Shown here one piece after another: positions 8,978 through 17,326 of a stretch of DNA of 64,000 nucleotides (its first letter is position 1; each line of letters opens with the position of its first letter). Source of the DNA: Pontibacter sp. Tf4 (GTDB taxonomy: Bacteria; Bacteroidota; Bacteroidia; Cytophagales; Hymenobacteraceae); the NCBI RefSeq assembly GCF_014212495.1, contig NZ_JACKZC010000008.1, positions 227,489 to 291,488 of the forward strand. Direction: 5' to 3'. The notes below the pieces were generated by a model. The model ran no database searches, had not been told where the DNA came from, and saw nothing but the letters and a program-made list of their open reading frames with translations. The position numbers were made by a program, and so were the translations under genes.

Positions 8978-11305
8978 ATGCCAAAACTGCTTACCCTAAT
9001 CTTAGCTATAGTTACCATTTTGCCGGCTCTTGCCCAGCAAAGCGCGGTTTCTGAAATTTCTATAGTTCCGAAACCGCAACACCTTATCTTGCAGCAAGGC
9101 AATTTTATCCTTAATGCCAACACCAAGCTATACATAAACTCTGAACAGCAATTCCTGAAAAGTACCGCCGAGCAATTGGCCCAAACTATAAAAATGGCAA
9201 CCGGGCAACAACCACAACTACTCTACAAAATACCCCGGAAGCGGACAGCCAACTATATTTACCTGAGCCTTATTAACTCCCCGGATACGCTTGGCCCGGA
9301 AGGCTATCGTTTATCAGTGCAACCTACCAGAATTTTACTTTCTGCAAATCATCCGGCAGGCATCGGCATGGGGCTTCAGACTATAAAGCAGCTTTTGCCA
9401 CCAACTTTTAAGTTTACTTCTGTAGCTGTTCCTGCCCTGGAGATCATTGATAAACCAAACTATAGCTGGCGTGGTCTACACCTGGATGTGGTGCGTCATT
9501 TCTTCCCGGTTTCGGATATCAAAAAGTATATTGATTACATGGCAATGCATAAGCTCAACACCTTCCACTGGCACTTAACCGATGACCAGGGCTGGCGCAT
9601 CGAGATCAAGAAATACCCGAAACTGACGGAAGTTGGCGGCTGGCGCGACGGAACTATAGTTGGCCACGCCCTGGAACGTCCGCAGCAATTTGATGGCAAA
9701 AAATATGGCGGCTTTTACACACAGGACGAGATACGGGAAGCAGTGCAATATGCCAAAGACCGCCACATAACTATAGTTCCGGAGATAGAAATACCCGGTC
9801 ATGCACTGGCGGCACTGGCGGCTTACCCTGAACTAAGTTGCACGGGTGGTCCTTTTAAAACAGAGCAGGCCTGGGGTATTTTTGAGGATGTTTTCTGTGC
9901 CGGTAATGAGCAAACCTATAGCTTTTTGGAGAATGTGCTGACTGAAGTCGCTGCCCTTTTTCCGGGACAGGTCATACACATTGGTGGCGACGAAGTGCCC
10001 AAAACCCGCTGGAAAGCCTGCCCCAAATGCCAGGCTAAAATAGCTGCAGAAAAACTAAAAAATGAGAATGAGCTGCACGGATATTTTATCGAGCGCATCG
10101 CGAAGTTTCTGAAGACAAAAGACAAACGCATCATTGGTTGGGATGAAATTCTGGATGGTGGCATTCCCAGCAATGCGTTGGTGATGTCGTGGCGCGGAAC
10201 GGCTGGTGGTATAAAGGCAGCCGAGCAACAACACGGTGTGGTTATGACGCCTACCTCGCATTTGTATTTCGACTATTACCAGGGCGATCAGCAACTGGAG
10301 CCGCTTGCCTTTGGTGGATACACACCGCTCAGCAAAATCTATAGTTTCAACCCCACTCCCGACAAACTCACGCCATCCGAGAAACGCTTTATAATTGGCG
10401 CCCAAGCCAACCTCTGGACCGAATACATCCCGACGTTTAAACAGGTCGAATACATGCTATTCCCGCGCATTGCCGCCGCTTCCGAAGTATTCTGGACCAA
10501 CCCTGCAAACAAGAACTGGCAGGACTTTAAAGAGCGTATGCAGGAGCAGTATAAGCGCTACGATGCTCTTGGCATAAACTATAGCACCAGCGCTTACCAG
10601 GTAAAACAACAGGTAACGATAGACACCACGCAGCACCACGCAACTTTAACCTTTACCTCAGATGCAGCAGGCACGCAACTCTACTATAGTTTGGATGGCT
10701 CCGCTCCTACCATTGCAAGCCAACTTTACACCAGGCCATTTATAGTTAACAAATCGGCAACTATAAAAGCGGCATCTTTTAAGGATGGCAAGCTGATGGA
10801 CGAGCCAACTACCACAACCTTAACTATTCATAATGCTTTTGCCCGGCCAGCGAAATTACTCAACAAACCCAGCCGCTACTTTCCGGCCCAAGGCAGCGCA
10901 ACTATAGTTAACGGTCTGAACGGTTCCCTTAACCAGTCGGATGGCCAGTGGCTCGGCTTTTCCGGCAACGACTTTGAAGCTGTAATTGATCTGGGGCAAA
11001 CCACCACTATAAGCCGCATTAGCAGCTCGCATTTACAGAACATGCTGGCTAACATTTTCCTGCCTACGCAAGTAGCGTTTCTGGTTTCCGAAGACGGTAA
11101 GAAGTACAAAACCGTTAAAACTATAGCCAACACCACCGACCCGTTAAAAGGCGGCATCTTTACCCAAACATTTACGGCTGAGTTCGCGCCTGTAAAAGCT
11201 CGTTTCATTAAAGTCGTCGGCCGAAATATTAAAGTATGCCCGCCTAACCACCGCTCCGCCGGCAAAACCGCCTGGTTGTTTGTGGATGAAGTTGCGGTGG
11301 AGTAA
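8978..11305 (+). CDS. Beta-N-acetylhexosaminidase, glycoside hydrolase family 20
   Basis: This 775-residue exported enzyme cleaves terminal N-acetylhexosamines from glycans or chitooligosaccharides. Order of parts: signal peptide (to about residue 19, LPALAQ); GH20b domain; GH20 catalytic barrel with WRGLHLDVVRHFFP, FHWHLTDDQGWRIEIKKYP and the catalytic HIGGDEVPK pair near residue 337; a chitobiase C-terminal-like segment (LYYSLDGSAPT) near 565; and a discoidin/F5-8-like beta domain to the end. At least three exact AACTATAGTT palindromes lie inside this gene, each read as Thr-Ile-Val. It is not in an obvious polysaccharide utilisation locus. Confidence 0.94.
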   Translation: MPKLLTLILAIVTILPALAQQSAVSEISIVPKPQHLILQQGNFILNANTKLYINSEQQFLKSTAEQLAQTIKMATGQQPQLLYKIPRKRTANYIYLSLINSPDTLGPEGYRLSVQPTRILLSANHPAGIGMGLQTIKQLLPPTFKFTSVAVPALEIIDKPNYSWRGLHLDVVRHFFPVSDIKKYIDYMAMHKLNTFHWHLTDDQGWRIEIKKYPKLTEVGGWRDGTIVGHALERPQQFDGKKYGGFYTQDEIREAVQYAKDRHITIVPEIEIPGHALAALAAYPELSCTGGPFKTEQAWGIFEDVFCAGNEQTYSFLENVLTEVAALFPGQVIHIGGDEVPKTRWKACPKCQAKIAAEKLKNENELHGYFIERIAKFLKTKDKRIIGWDEILDGGIPSNALVMSWRGTAGGIKAAEQQHGVVMTPTSHLYFDYYQGDQQLEPLAFGGYTPLSKIYSFNPTPDKLTPSEKRFIIGAQANLWTEYIPTFKQVEYMLFPRIAAASEVFWTNPANKNWQDFKERMQEQYKRYDALGINYSTSAYQVKQQVTIDTTQHHATLTFTSDAAGTQLYYSLDGSAPTIASQLYTRPFIVNKSATIKAASFKDGKLMDEPTTTTLTIHNAFARPAKLLNKPSRYFPAQGSATIVNGLNGSLNQSDGQWLGFSGNDFEAVIDLGQTTTISRISSSHLQNMLANIFLPTQVAFLVSEDGKKYKTVKTIANTTDPLKGGIFTQTFTAEFAPVKARFIKVVGRNIKVCPPNHRSAGKTAWLFVDEVAVE

Positions 11306-11320
11306 CGTTCTTATTTAGTC

Positions 11321-11353
11321 TGAGATAGATCTCTCACTTTGTTCGAGATGACA
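11321..11353 (-). repeat. Dispersed hairpin repeat, reverse copy left of the GIY-YIG gene
   Basis: TGAGATAGATCTCTCACTTTG followed by TTCGAGATGACA is the reverse complement of a repeat built on GTCATTTCGA...GAGAAATCT. Other copies occur at 11382-11414, 11791-11830, near 29939, near 51641 (reversed) and near 56795. Confidence 0.75.
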
Positions 11354-11381
11354 GTAAGTTTAAGGTTACTTATTATTTATT

Positions 11382-11414
11382 TTGTCATTTCGAGCCAAAG
11401 CGAGAAATCTATTT
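11382..11414 (+). repeat. Dispersed hairpin repeat, forward copy left of the GIY-YIG gene
   Basis: The sequence TTGTCATTTCGAGCC, then AAAGCGAGAAATCTATTT, is a direct repeat of the copy at 11791-11830, so the GIY-YIG gene lies between two like-oriented copies. Confidence 0.75.
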
Positions 11415-11480
11415 AAAATGCATTTTGATAGTTTCAATCTGCTTCCCATTTAATCCGGATGACATCATTAGATAATTCTA

Positions 11481-11786
11481 TTAATCATCTTGTATCTCTT
11501 GGTTAAGGAATATCCAGAATGGATTTTGAGAATTAATCAGACTTTCCTTTTTCGCCCTACTCCACTTTTTAATTTCTTTCTCCCGCTCAATTGCATGTTC
11601 AACTTGGGTGTGTCGTTCGAAATAAATGAGATTATAGCAGTAATATCTTCCGGCATAAGTAGATGCATTCCCACTGTTCATAAAGTGTTCATGAAGCCTT
11701 CTCGGTAAATCATTTGTTATACCAACATACAGAGTCGTTTTCTTGGGATTGGTAGTGATATAGACAAAATAATTATGCGCTCTCAT
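11481..11786 (-). CDS. GIY-YIG nuclease domain protein
   Basis: This is a 101-residue single-domain GIY-YIG protein. The GIY-like strand is NYFVYITT, the YIG-like strand is LYVGITNDLPRRLHEH with the catalytic Arg, and the Glu lies in the EREKEIKKWSRAKKESLI region. The start at 11786 (MRAHNYFVYI) is preferred; the frame runs open to 11867, but the extra N-terminal codons fall inside the dispersed repeat at 11791-11830, and a nearer alternative ATG is at 11798. The gene is bracketed by copies of that repeat, hinting that protein and repeat form one mobile unit. The exact cellular role of these small proteins is not known. Confidence 0.85.
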   Translation of the reverse strand: MRAHNYFVYITTNPKKTTLYVGITNDLPRRLHEHFMNSGNASTYAGRYYCYNLIYFERHTQVEHAIEREKEIKKWSRAKKESLINSQNPFWIFLNQEIQDD

Positions 11787-11790
11787 ATTT

Positions 11791-11830
11791 ATTGTCATTT
11801 CGAGCCTGAGCGAGAAATCTATCTCAGATA
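11791..11830 (+). repeat. Dispersed hairpin repeat, forward copy right of the GIY-YIG gene
   Basis: ATTGTCATTTCGAGCC, then TGAGCGAGAAATCTATCTCAGATA, abuts the start codon of the GIY-YIG gene. The outer part can fold, because GAGATAGATTT-type and AAATCTATCTC-type arms occur across copies. Confidence 0.75.
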
Positions 11831-11955
11831 CTACCACCAACAATCTTCTAAAGTTGCTCAGACACATCGCATCGCTAACAAAACCAACTTAATCAACAAC
11901 CTCCCGTAAGTCCTATTTCACTAACTGTTAAAGGCTTACGGATGGGATAACTTTA

Positions 11956-12804
11956 CTGCGCTATAGTTTATACTGCTTCTTATTCCTCTTCCCTTTCCTT
12001 GCAAAGGCACAAGCTGATGTGCCGTTTGGTGCCCGAGCTGCTGCACTTGGTAATGCCTCTGTAACAATTCCTGACCTTTGGGCATTGCACAACAACGTAG
12101 CCGGCATGGCCGCGCTCACACAACCACAAGCCGGGGCTTATGCCGAGAACAGATTCGGTGTACGGGCTTTTACTACTGTAGCACTTTTGGGTGTTTACCC
12201 GACTTCTAACTATGGCGTGTATGGCATCAGCCTGAGCAGGTTTGGCGACGAACTATATAACCGGCAGCACATTGGCGTTGGTGCAGCACATAAACTGGGG
12301 CAGTTCAGTTTAGGTGTAAAAGCGGATATCTGGCAGGTTTCCGTTCAGGGATATGGGAGCCGCAAAGCGGCAACTATAGCAATCGGCGGGCAAGCTGAAA
12401 TTGTGCCAGGACTTTATTTTGGTGCCCACGCATACAACCTGAACCAGGCAAAACTCTCCGACTTTGAAGACGAACGCATTCCCACCATCATGAAAGCGGG
12501 GCTCAGTTACACACCCTACAAAAAGCTTCTGCTGTTAGCTGAGACTGAAAAGAACATCGACCATAACGCTACTTTTAAAGCCGGTATCGAGTATCAGCTG
12601 TTTCCGGATAAATTTATAGTTCGCAGCGGGTTCCAGTCGCTAACCAACACGCTTAACTTTGGAGCTGGTTTTGTGGCCAGGCAGTTTATAGTTGATTATA
12701 CTTTCGGCAATACCACGCACCTGGGCAACAGCCACCATTTGTCGGTTAGCTATAGTTTTGGAAGCCGGGCTATAGTTCAACCTACCTCTGTAAATCAATT
12801 ATAG
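11956..12804 (+). CDS. PorV/PorQ-like outer-membrane beta-barrel protein, start unclear
   Basis: From residue DVPFGARAAALGNASVTIPDLWALHNNVAGMA onward this resembles PorV/PorQ (UPF0164-like) barrel proteins, about 260 residues of alternating strands. The only in-frame standard start is GTG 12019, which would cut off an obvious signal peptide encoded just upstream (LLRYSLYCFLFLFPFLAKAQA). No ATG is in frame before it; the frame opens after a TAA at 11929-11931. An ATG at 11942 is one base out of frame, and an extra G in the following GGG run would join it to the signal peptide. Start here is set at the CTG at 11956 as a placeholder. The HHH protein follows after 2 bases. Confidence 0.65.
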   Translation: MRYSLYCFLFLFPFLAKAQADVPFGARAAALGNASVTIPDLWALHNNVAGMAALTQPQAGAYAENRFGVRAFTTVALLGVYPTSNYGVYGISLSRFGDELYNRQHIGVGAAHKLGQFSLGVKADIWQVSVQGYGSRKAATIAIGGQAEIVPGLYFGAHAYNLNQAKLSDFEDERIPTIMKAGLSYTPYKKLLLLAETEKNIDHNATFKAGIEYQLFPDKFIVRSGFQSLTNTLNFGAGFVARQFIVDYTFGNTTHLGNSHHLSVSYSFGSRAIVQPTSVNQL

Positions 12805-12806
12805 GT

Positions 12807-14885
12807 ATGCGACAGGTTATAATTCTATTACTGATCTTATACCTGCCACTACAACTACAGGCGCAGAACTACCCGCGCCAGACAATAGATTTCGACCTGT
12901 TTGTGCAGGAGCTATTTTCGCAGCAGGAAGACGAAAACATCTCTTACGAAGACCTGTATGAAACGCTTTTCCAGTATTACCAGCAACCTATCGATCTAAA
13001 CAATACTACGCCCGAAGAACTGGCTTCGCTGTTCATCCTTTCACGCCCGCAAATCGCTTCATTTTTCCAGCACATTCAGGACAATGGCAAACTACTCAGC
13101 ATTTACGAACTGCAAGCCATCCCGGGCTTCGACCTGATCACCATTTACCAGCTGCTGCCTTTTGTTAAAGTAGATGACGCCGGCTTGTATGCTGATTCGC
13201 GCCCGTTATGGCAACGCCTGATCGGGGAAGATAACAATGCACTTATAGTTCGGTACGAGCGCACGCTGCAGGAACGGCGTGGCTATAGTTCAGTTGATTC
13301 CAGCAGCAGGTCGCAGAGCAGATACCTGGGCTCACCGGATAAGCTTTTTGTACGCTACCGCAACAGCGTAGCGCAGGATTATAGTTTGGGCTTTACGGCC
13401 GAAAAAGATGCCGGCGAGGCCTTTACCTGGGACCCCGACACCCGCCGCTATGGTTTCGATTTTTATACAGCGCATTTCCAGCTATACAACAAAGGCAGGT
13501 TTAAAACCATAGCGCTCGGCGATTACCAGTTACAGATCGGTCAGGGATTACAATTGTCGTCGGGGTACAGCGTGGGCAAAGGCAGCGAAACGATAACTAC
13601 GATTAGTCGGGCTAACCTGGGCATACGGCCCTATAGTTCTGTGTTGGAATCAGCCTTTTTCAGGGGTGCGGCGGTAACCTATCGTTTAAAAGATGACCTG
13701 AACCTAACAGGTTTTTACTCCACCAAACGCACCGACGCAAATTTACAGACCGACACGATCTCTGATGTTAGCGAAACTTTTACCGGCATCCAGACTTCCG
13801 GCTTTCACAGAACCGCAACTGAACTGGCTAACAAAGGGCGCGTGCGGGAGCAGATTTTTGGCGGCAGTTTGCAGTATCAGAAACGGGCTTTTACCATTGG
13901 TTTTACGGCCGTAGGAACCAGCTATAGTTCACCTATCAAAAAGACCGATGCCCCTTACCAGCGTTTCGAGTTTAACGGCAGCAGCAACTATACAGCCGGC
14001 GCCAACTATAGTTTTACCTGGCAGAATGTGTACCTGTTCGGCGAGACAGCTATGAGCAAAAGCGGTGGAATTGGCAGTATAAATGGCCTGATCGCGAACC
14101 TGTCTGACAAAGCGGAAGTGGCCATGCTGTACCGGTACTATAGCCGCGATTTCCATAGTTTGTATGGCGGCGCTTTTGGCGAAGGCAGCCGGAACATCAA
14201 TGAGCGGGGCTTTTATACCGGCATCAAACTAAAGCCAATTGCCCGCTGGGAAATTACCGCCTATTACGACCGCTTTACCTTTCCGTGGCTGCGCTACCGC
14301 GTTGATGCCCCGTCGTATGGAGACGAATACCTGGTGCGGCTCTACTTTAAACCCAACCGACAGAGCGCCCTCTACGGCCAGTTCCGCACCGAAAGCAAAG
14401 GCCTGAACGCCCCCAACAACACTACAACTATAGACTATGTAGCACAAGCCCTGCGGCGCAACTACCTGTTATATTATGAATTCGCACCAACGCCAGCACT
14501 CAGTTTAAAAAGCCGCGTTCAGTTCAGCAGTTACGAGCACGAAGCCCCAAAGCAAACCGGTTACCTCATAGCCCAGGACATAAACTATAGTTTCAAAAAT
14601 ATCCGCCTCAGCACCCGTTACGCCCTTTTCGACACCGACAGTTACGACACCCGCCAGTATGTGTACGAACGCGACGTGCTATATGCGTTTTCTATTCCAG
14701 CACTCAGCGGCAAAGGTACGCGGGTGTATGCATTGCTACAGTTCCAACTAATCCGCGACTTGGATGTATGGATAAAATATGGTATCACCAACTATAGAAA
14801 TGTGGAGACCATTGGCTCGGGATTGGAAACTATCGAAGGCGCTACGAGATCAGATGTGAAAGCGCAGGTTAGGTATAAGTTTTAA
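12807..14885 (+). CDS. Helix-hairpin-helix outer-membrane barrel protein
   Basis: This is a 692-residue protein with a signal peptide (MRQVIILLLILYLPLQLQA). Residues about 50-115 form ComEA-like helix-hairpin-helix repeats (NTTPEELASLFILSRPQIASFFQHI, SIYELQAIPGFDLITIYQLLPFV). The rest is Tyr- and Arg-rich with alternating strands, as in a large beta-barrel. Family members of this architecture are common in Bacteroidota; their role is not established, although exported HHH domains suggest contact with DNA or a structural adaptor use. It follows the PorQ-like gene by 2 bases. Palindromes CTATAGTT are frequent and are mostly read as Tyr-Ser. Confidence 0.8.
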   Translation: MRQVIILLLILYLPLQLQAQNYPRQTIDFDLFVQELFSQQEDENISYEDLYETLFQYYQQPIDLNNTTPEELASLFILSRPQIASFFQHIQDNGKLLSIYELQAIPGFDLITIYQLLPFVKVDDAGLYADSRPLWQRLIGEDNNALIVRYERTLQERRGYSSVDSSSRSQSRYLGSPDKLFVRYRNSVAQDYSLGFTAEKDAGEAFTWDPDTRRYGFDFYTAHFQLYNKGRFKTIALGDYQLQIGQGLQLSSGYSVGKGSETITTISRANLGIRPYSSVLESAFFRGAAVTYRLKDDLNLTGFYSTKRTDANLQTDTISDVSETFTGIQTSGFHRTATELANKGRVREQIFGGSLQYQKRAFTIGFTAVGTSYSSPIKKTDAPYQRFEFNGSSNYTAGANYSFTWQNVYLFGETAMSKSGGIGSINGLIANLSDKAEVAMLYRYYSRDFHSLYGGAFGEGSRNINERGFYTGIKLKPIARWEITAYYDRFTFPWLRYRVDAPSYGDEYLVRLYFKPNRQSALYGQFRTESKGLNAPNNTTTIDYVAQALRRNYLLYYEFAPTPALSLKSRVQFSSYEHEAPKQTGYLIAQDINYSFKNIRLSTRYALFDTDSYDTRQYVYERDVLYAFSIPALSGKGTRVYALLQFQLIRDLDVWIKYGITNYRNVETIGSGLETIEGATRSDVKAQVRYKF

Positions 14886-14889
14886 GTTA

Positions 14890-15312
14890 TTAATTATCGC
14901 AGTGTATTAGTGGCCTGTCATCCTGTGCTACATAAAAATTGATGTGTACTGAGTCACCTGCTTGAAAAACAACAGGGGTAGTTTCAATATCACGGCATCC
15001 TATGTACCTGCTTACCAATGAATATCCTACACTGAATGGCTTTGTTTTGAAACTGAAGTTTCCTTGTTTATTGTCTGCATAAGCACAACCATATTTAACC
15101 ACAGCACCTTCTAAAAGTCCTTTTGAGGCAACATCAAATACATTTCCACCCACATACACGCTATCCTGAGCAGCCAGATGCATGCTCTTGTATACTTTGA
15201 ATGTATAACCTCCTTTGTTATAAGTTGGTGTAAGTACTAACTGTTCTGTTTTGCAGCTGACGAGGAAAGTTAAGAGCGCAAGGCAAAGTAGCAGGTTTCT
15301 CATATTAGTCAT
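14890..15312 (-). CDS. Small lipoprotein of unknown function
   Basis: The 140-residue product has a lipoprotein signal (MRNLLLCLALLTFLVSCKTE, Cys near residue 20). The mature part (VYVGGNVFDVASKGLLEGAVVKYG, DNKQGNFSFKTK) resembles a carboxypeptidase-regulatory-like beta-sandwich. It is convergent with the HHH gene, 4 bases apart. The start may be Met 1 or Met 4. No close family is recognised. Confidence 0.65.
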   Translation of the reverse strand: MTNMRNLLLCLALLTFLVSCKTEQLVLTPTYNKGGYTFKVYKSMHLAAQDSVYVGGNVFDVASKGLLEGAVVKYGCAYADNKQGNFSFKTKPFSVGYSLVSRYIGCRDIETTPVVFQAGDSVHINFYVAQDDRPLIHCDN

Positions 15313-15579
15313 TTTGTAGTTTAGCTTTTAGTTACTTAGATGCCAGAACCTTCTATTTTCCATAAACCGAATTAAAATTACTCAGCTAACACGTTGCTGG
15401 CATGGGTCTGCAATCGAACTGGGCCGGAGGCCCAAACTATAGTCCGACACGAGGGAGGACGCTCGCGCCATAAAGACTTTACCCCTCCTGATTTTAGGAG
15501 GGGACAGGGGAGGTAATTCCCCTCCTCGGAGGGGTTAGGGGTGGGTTAATCGGACCACGAAACCTATAACTGCCCACAA
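15313..15579. repeat. Spacer with CCCCTCC/GGAGGGG hairpins
   Basis: No gene seen. 15480-15545 holds two hairpins of the CCCCTCC...GGAGGGG family with GACAGGGGAGG and GTTAGGGGTGG tails, the same family as in the large mosaic repeats. CTATAGT boxes lie near 15436. Confidence 0.65.
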
Positions 15580-16176
15580 CTACAACCCTTGCAGCGGCTT
15601 ACAGCTGTCTTTTACAGTAGCGGAAACGATACTGCCGTCGTGGCTGAACTCCAGGTGGCAACATTCTATGAACAGGGCTTTTAGTTTTTCGCGGCCGCGC
15701 TGCACCCTTGATTTTGCGCCGGAATAGGAAATACCTAAACGCTCCGCAATTTCTTTCTGGCTTACTCCTTCCAGTTCGCTCAGGCGCAGGGCTTCGGCAT
15801 ATTCTTCAGGCAGTAAACTGATCAGTGGTGCAACCAAGGCTTCTACATCATGGCGGGTGTCGTCGGGTAGTTCTTCCAGCTCTACTTCAGCTATAGTCTG
15901 GTAGCGGCTGCTTTCCCTGAAAAAATCGTAGACGGCGTTGCGGGTTATCTGGTAGAGCCAGGCTTTTATATTCTTTACTTCAGGGAGCTGTTCGCAGTTT
16001 TTGTAGATTTTCAGGTATAGTTGCTGCAGGATGTCGTTGGCTTCGTCTTTGTCTAAAATACGCTTCATCACAAAGCCTTTCAGCTGCGCCTCGTAAGCCA
16101 GAAAAACGGGTGCTACCGCCGAGCATGTGTCGGTCGTCAGCTTTTGAGGTGCAGAGTTGTCACAGCAATTTTTCAT
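15580..16176 (-). CDS. sigZ: RNA polymerase sigma factor SigZ
   Basis: This is a 198-residue ECF-type sigma factor. Region 2 includes KDEANDILQQLYLKIYKN and WLYQITRNAVYDFFR; region 4 includes LPEEYAEALRLSELEGVSQKEIAERLGISYSGAKSRVQRGREKLK. The C-terminal Cys pair (FIECCHLEFSHDG) is typical of SigZ. It is the third gene of a same-strand group after arsI and a GNAT gene; the gap to the GNAT gene is 18 bases and contains an exact AACTATAGTT palindrome (16182-16191). No anti-sigma factor is beside it. Cys-rich ends fit a role in sensing metals or thiol stress, but that is inference. Confidence 0.88.
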   Translation of the reverse strand: MKNCCDNSAPQKLTTDTCSAVAPVFLAYEAQLKGFVMKRILDKDEANDILQQLYLKIYKNCEQLPEVKNIKAWLYQITRNAVYDFFRESSRYQTIAEVELEELPDDTRHDVEALVAPLISLLPEEYAEALRLSELEGVSQKEIAERLGISYSGAKSRVQRGREKLKALFIECCHLEFSHDGSIVSATVKDSCKPLQGL

Positions 16177-16194
16177 CGGTAAACTATAGTTGGC

Positions 16195-16707
16195 TTAAAC
16201 TCCTACTCTGTTACTCCGGCGTTCCATCAGGCAGATATCGCGCCACTGGCCGTGTAGCTGGCCCAGCCTTTCACGTACACCTACTATCCTGAAGCCACAT
16301 TGTTCGTGCAGGTGTATACTTGCTTTGTTCTCGTTGATAATACCAGCCTGCAGCGTCCAGATACCCGCCTGCTCCGATTGACGCACCAGCTCCCGCAACA
16401 GCAGTTTACCGATACCCTGTCGTTTAAAATCAGGATGCACATACACGGTATCTTCGGCCACGCCGGCATACACGCACCTACCAGACACGGCTGACAAAGC
16501 AGCCCAACCTGCTACCCTATTATTTTGTAGTGCCACCAGGCGGCAGATCTTCATAAATTTGGCATCCCAATCGGCCCATTCAGGGGCTTTGGTCTCTAAG
16601 GTGGCGTTGCCTGTGGCCATGCCCAGTTCGTAAATTTCTTTAACCTGCGGGTAGTGCTCCGGCAACAGATCAGTAACTATAGTTTGTGCGGTAGTTTTGG
16701 CTTGCAT
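16195..16707 (-). CDS. GNAT acetyltransferase, phosphinothricin/ArsN1-like
   Basis: This is a 170-residue GCN5-type N-acetyltransferase. The acetyl-CoA loop is HPDFKRQGIGKLLLRELV, and the end (HEQCGFRIVGVRERLGQLHGQWRDICLMERR) matches the phosphinothricin N-acetyltransferase group. Members of this group called ArsN1 lie in ars operons and acetylate arsinothricin. Here it follows arsI by 82 bases and precedes sigZ on the same strand, so a role in organoarsenical resistance is plausible. Phosphinothricin or another amine is equally possible from sequence alone. The N-terminal part (residues 11-60) carries the PAT-like WADWDAKFM stretch. Confidence 0.82.
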   Translation of the reverse strand: MQAKTTAQTIVTDLLPEHYPQVKEIYELGMATGNATLETKAPEWADWDAKFMKICRLVALQNNRVAGWAALSAVSGRCVYAGVAEDTVYVHPDFKRQGIGKLLLRELVRQSEQAGIWTLQAGIINENKASIHLHEQCGFRIVGVRERLGQLHGQWRDICLMERRSNRVGV

Positions 16708-16789
16708 AGGTGGCTCAATTTAACGGAAAGCAGCAATAGCGGCAAGTAAAAATTTACCTGCCGCCTTACTTTTATAGTTCTATAATGTA

Positions 16790-17200
16790 CTAAACGATCG
16801 CTTCAATTTTACGGGCATTGGCACCTTCGCCGTAAACAGTTGCTTCCCCAAAGGTGTAAAATGCTTCCCAGTCCACGCCCTGTGGGTCTGTTATCCACGA
16901 CTTCTCAGATTTAGCATAGCAGCAGGTGCATTTACCTTCTTCCCTTATAGCGCCTTTCGCTTTTTTCAGGTTACCGTATACTTCAGCCAGTTCTTCTTCG
17001 CTCTCAGCCTGAATACCTAAATGCTCGATGCCTGCATTTTCAGGGTGCAGCGAAATGGCAAAATTTATACGTGGGTCTTCGAGCATCCATTTGGCATAAT
17101 CCTCTTTCAGTACAGTGGGCTCAGTGGCGAAAAGGGCGGTATAAAATCCTACTGATTCTTCCAGGTTCTTTACTCTAACATTAACGTGAAATCTTTTCAT
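16790..17200 (-). CDS. arsI: ArsI/CadI-type C-As lyase (VOC fold)
   Basis: ArsI is an Fe(II)-dependent vicinal oxygen chelate dioxygenase that cleaves the carbon-arsenic bond of trivalent organoarsenicals. The 136-residue protein shows the expected residues: metal ligands His5 (RFHVNV), His60 (IEHLGIQ) and Glu112 (DWEAFYT), and the substrate-binding vicinal pair Cys93-Cys94 in KCTCCYAKSEKSW. Length and motif order fit the family well. It leads a three-gene group with a GNAT acetyltransferase and sigZ. No arsR, arsB or arsM gene is visible nearby. Confidence 0.88.
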   Translation of the reverse strand: MKRFHVNVRVKNLEESVGFYTALFATEPTVLKEDYAKWMLEDPRINFAISLHPENAGIEHLGIQAESEEELAEVYGNLKKAKGAIREEGKCTCCYAKSEKSWITDPQGVDWEAFYTFGEATVYGEGANARKIEAIV

Positions 17201-17265
17201 GGCTCTTATAGTTTAAGGTGTTTTGTTTCGTTTTACACCCTGATGACGGAGCCACTTCTAAAAAG

Positions 17266-17302
17266 ACGCAACCCACAGAAAATATTTTTCTGTGGGCTGC
17301 GA
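17266..17302 (-). terminator. Intrinsic terminator of the 17327 gene
   Basis: A stem of CCCACAGAAAA / TTTTCTGTGGG with outer GC pairs is followed on the minus strand by a T-rich run (TCTTTTT). Confidence 0.75.
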
Positions 17303-17326
17303 TTGAGATTTACAGTTTAAGTATAT

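Noticed and set aside
11787..11867. Longer start for the GIY-YIG gene
   Set aside because: Those codons fall in the dispersed repeat, so the extension is not protein-coding.
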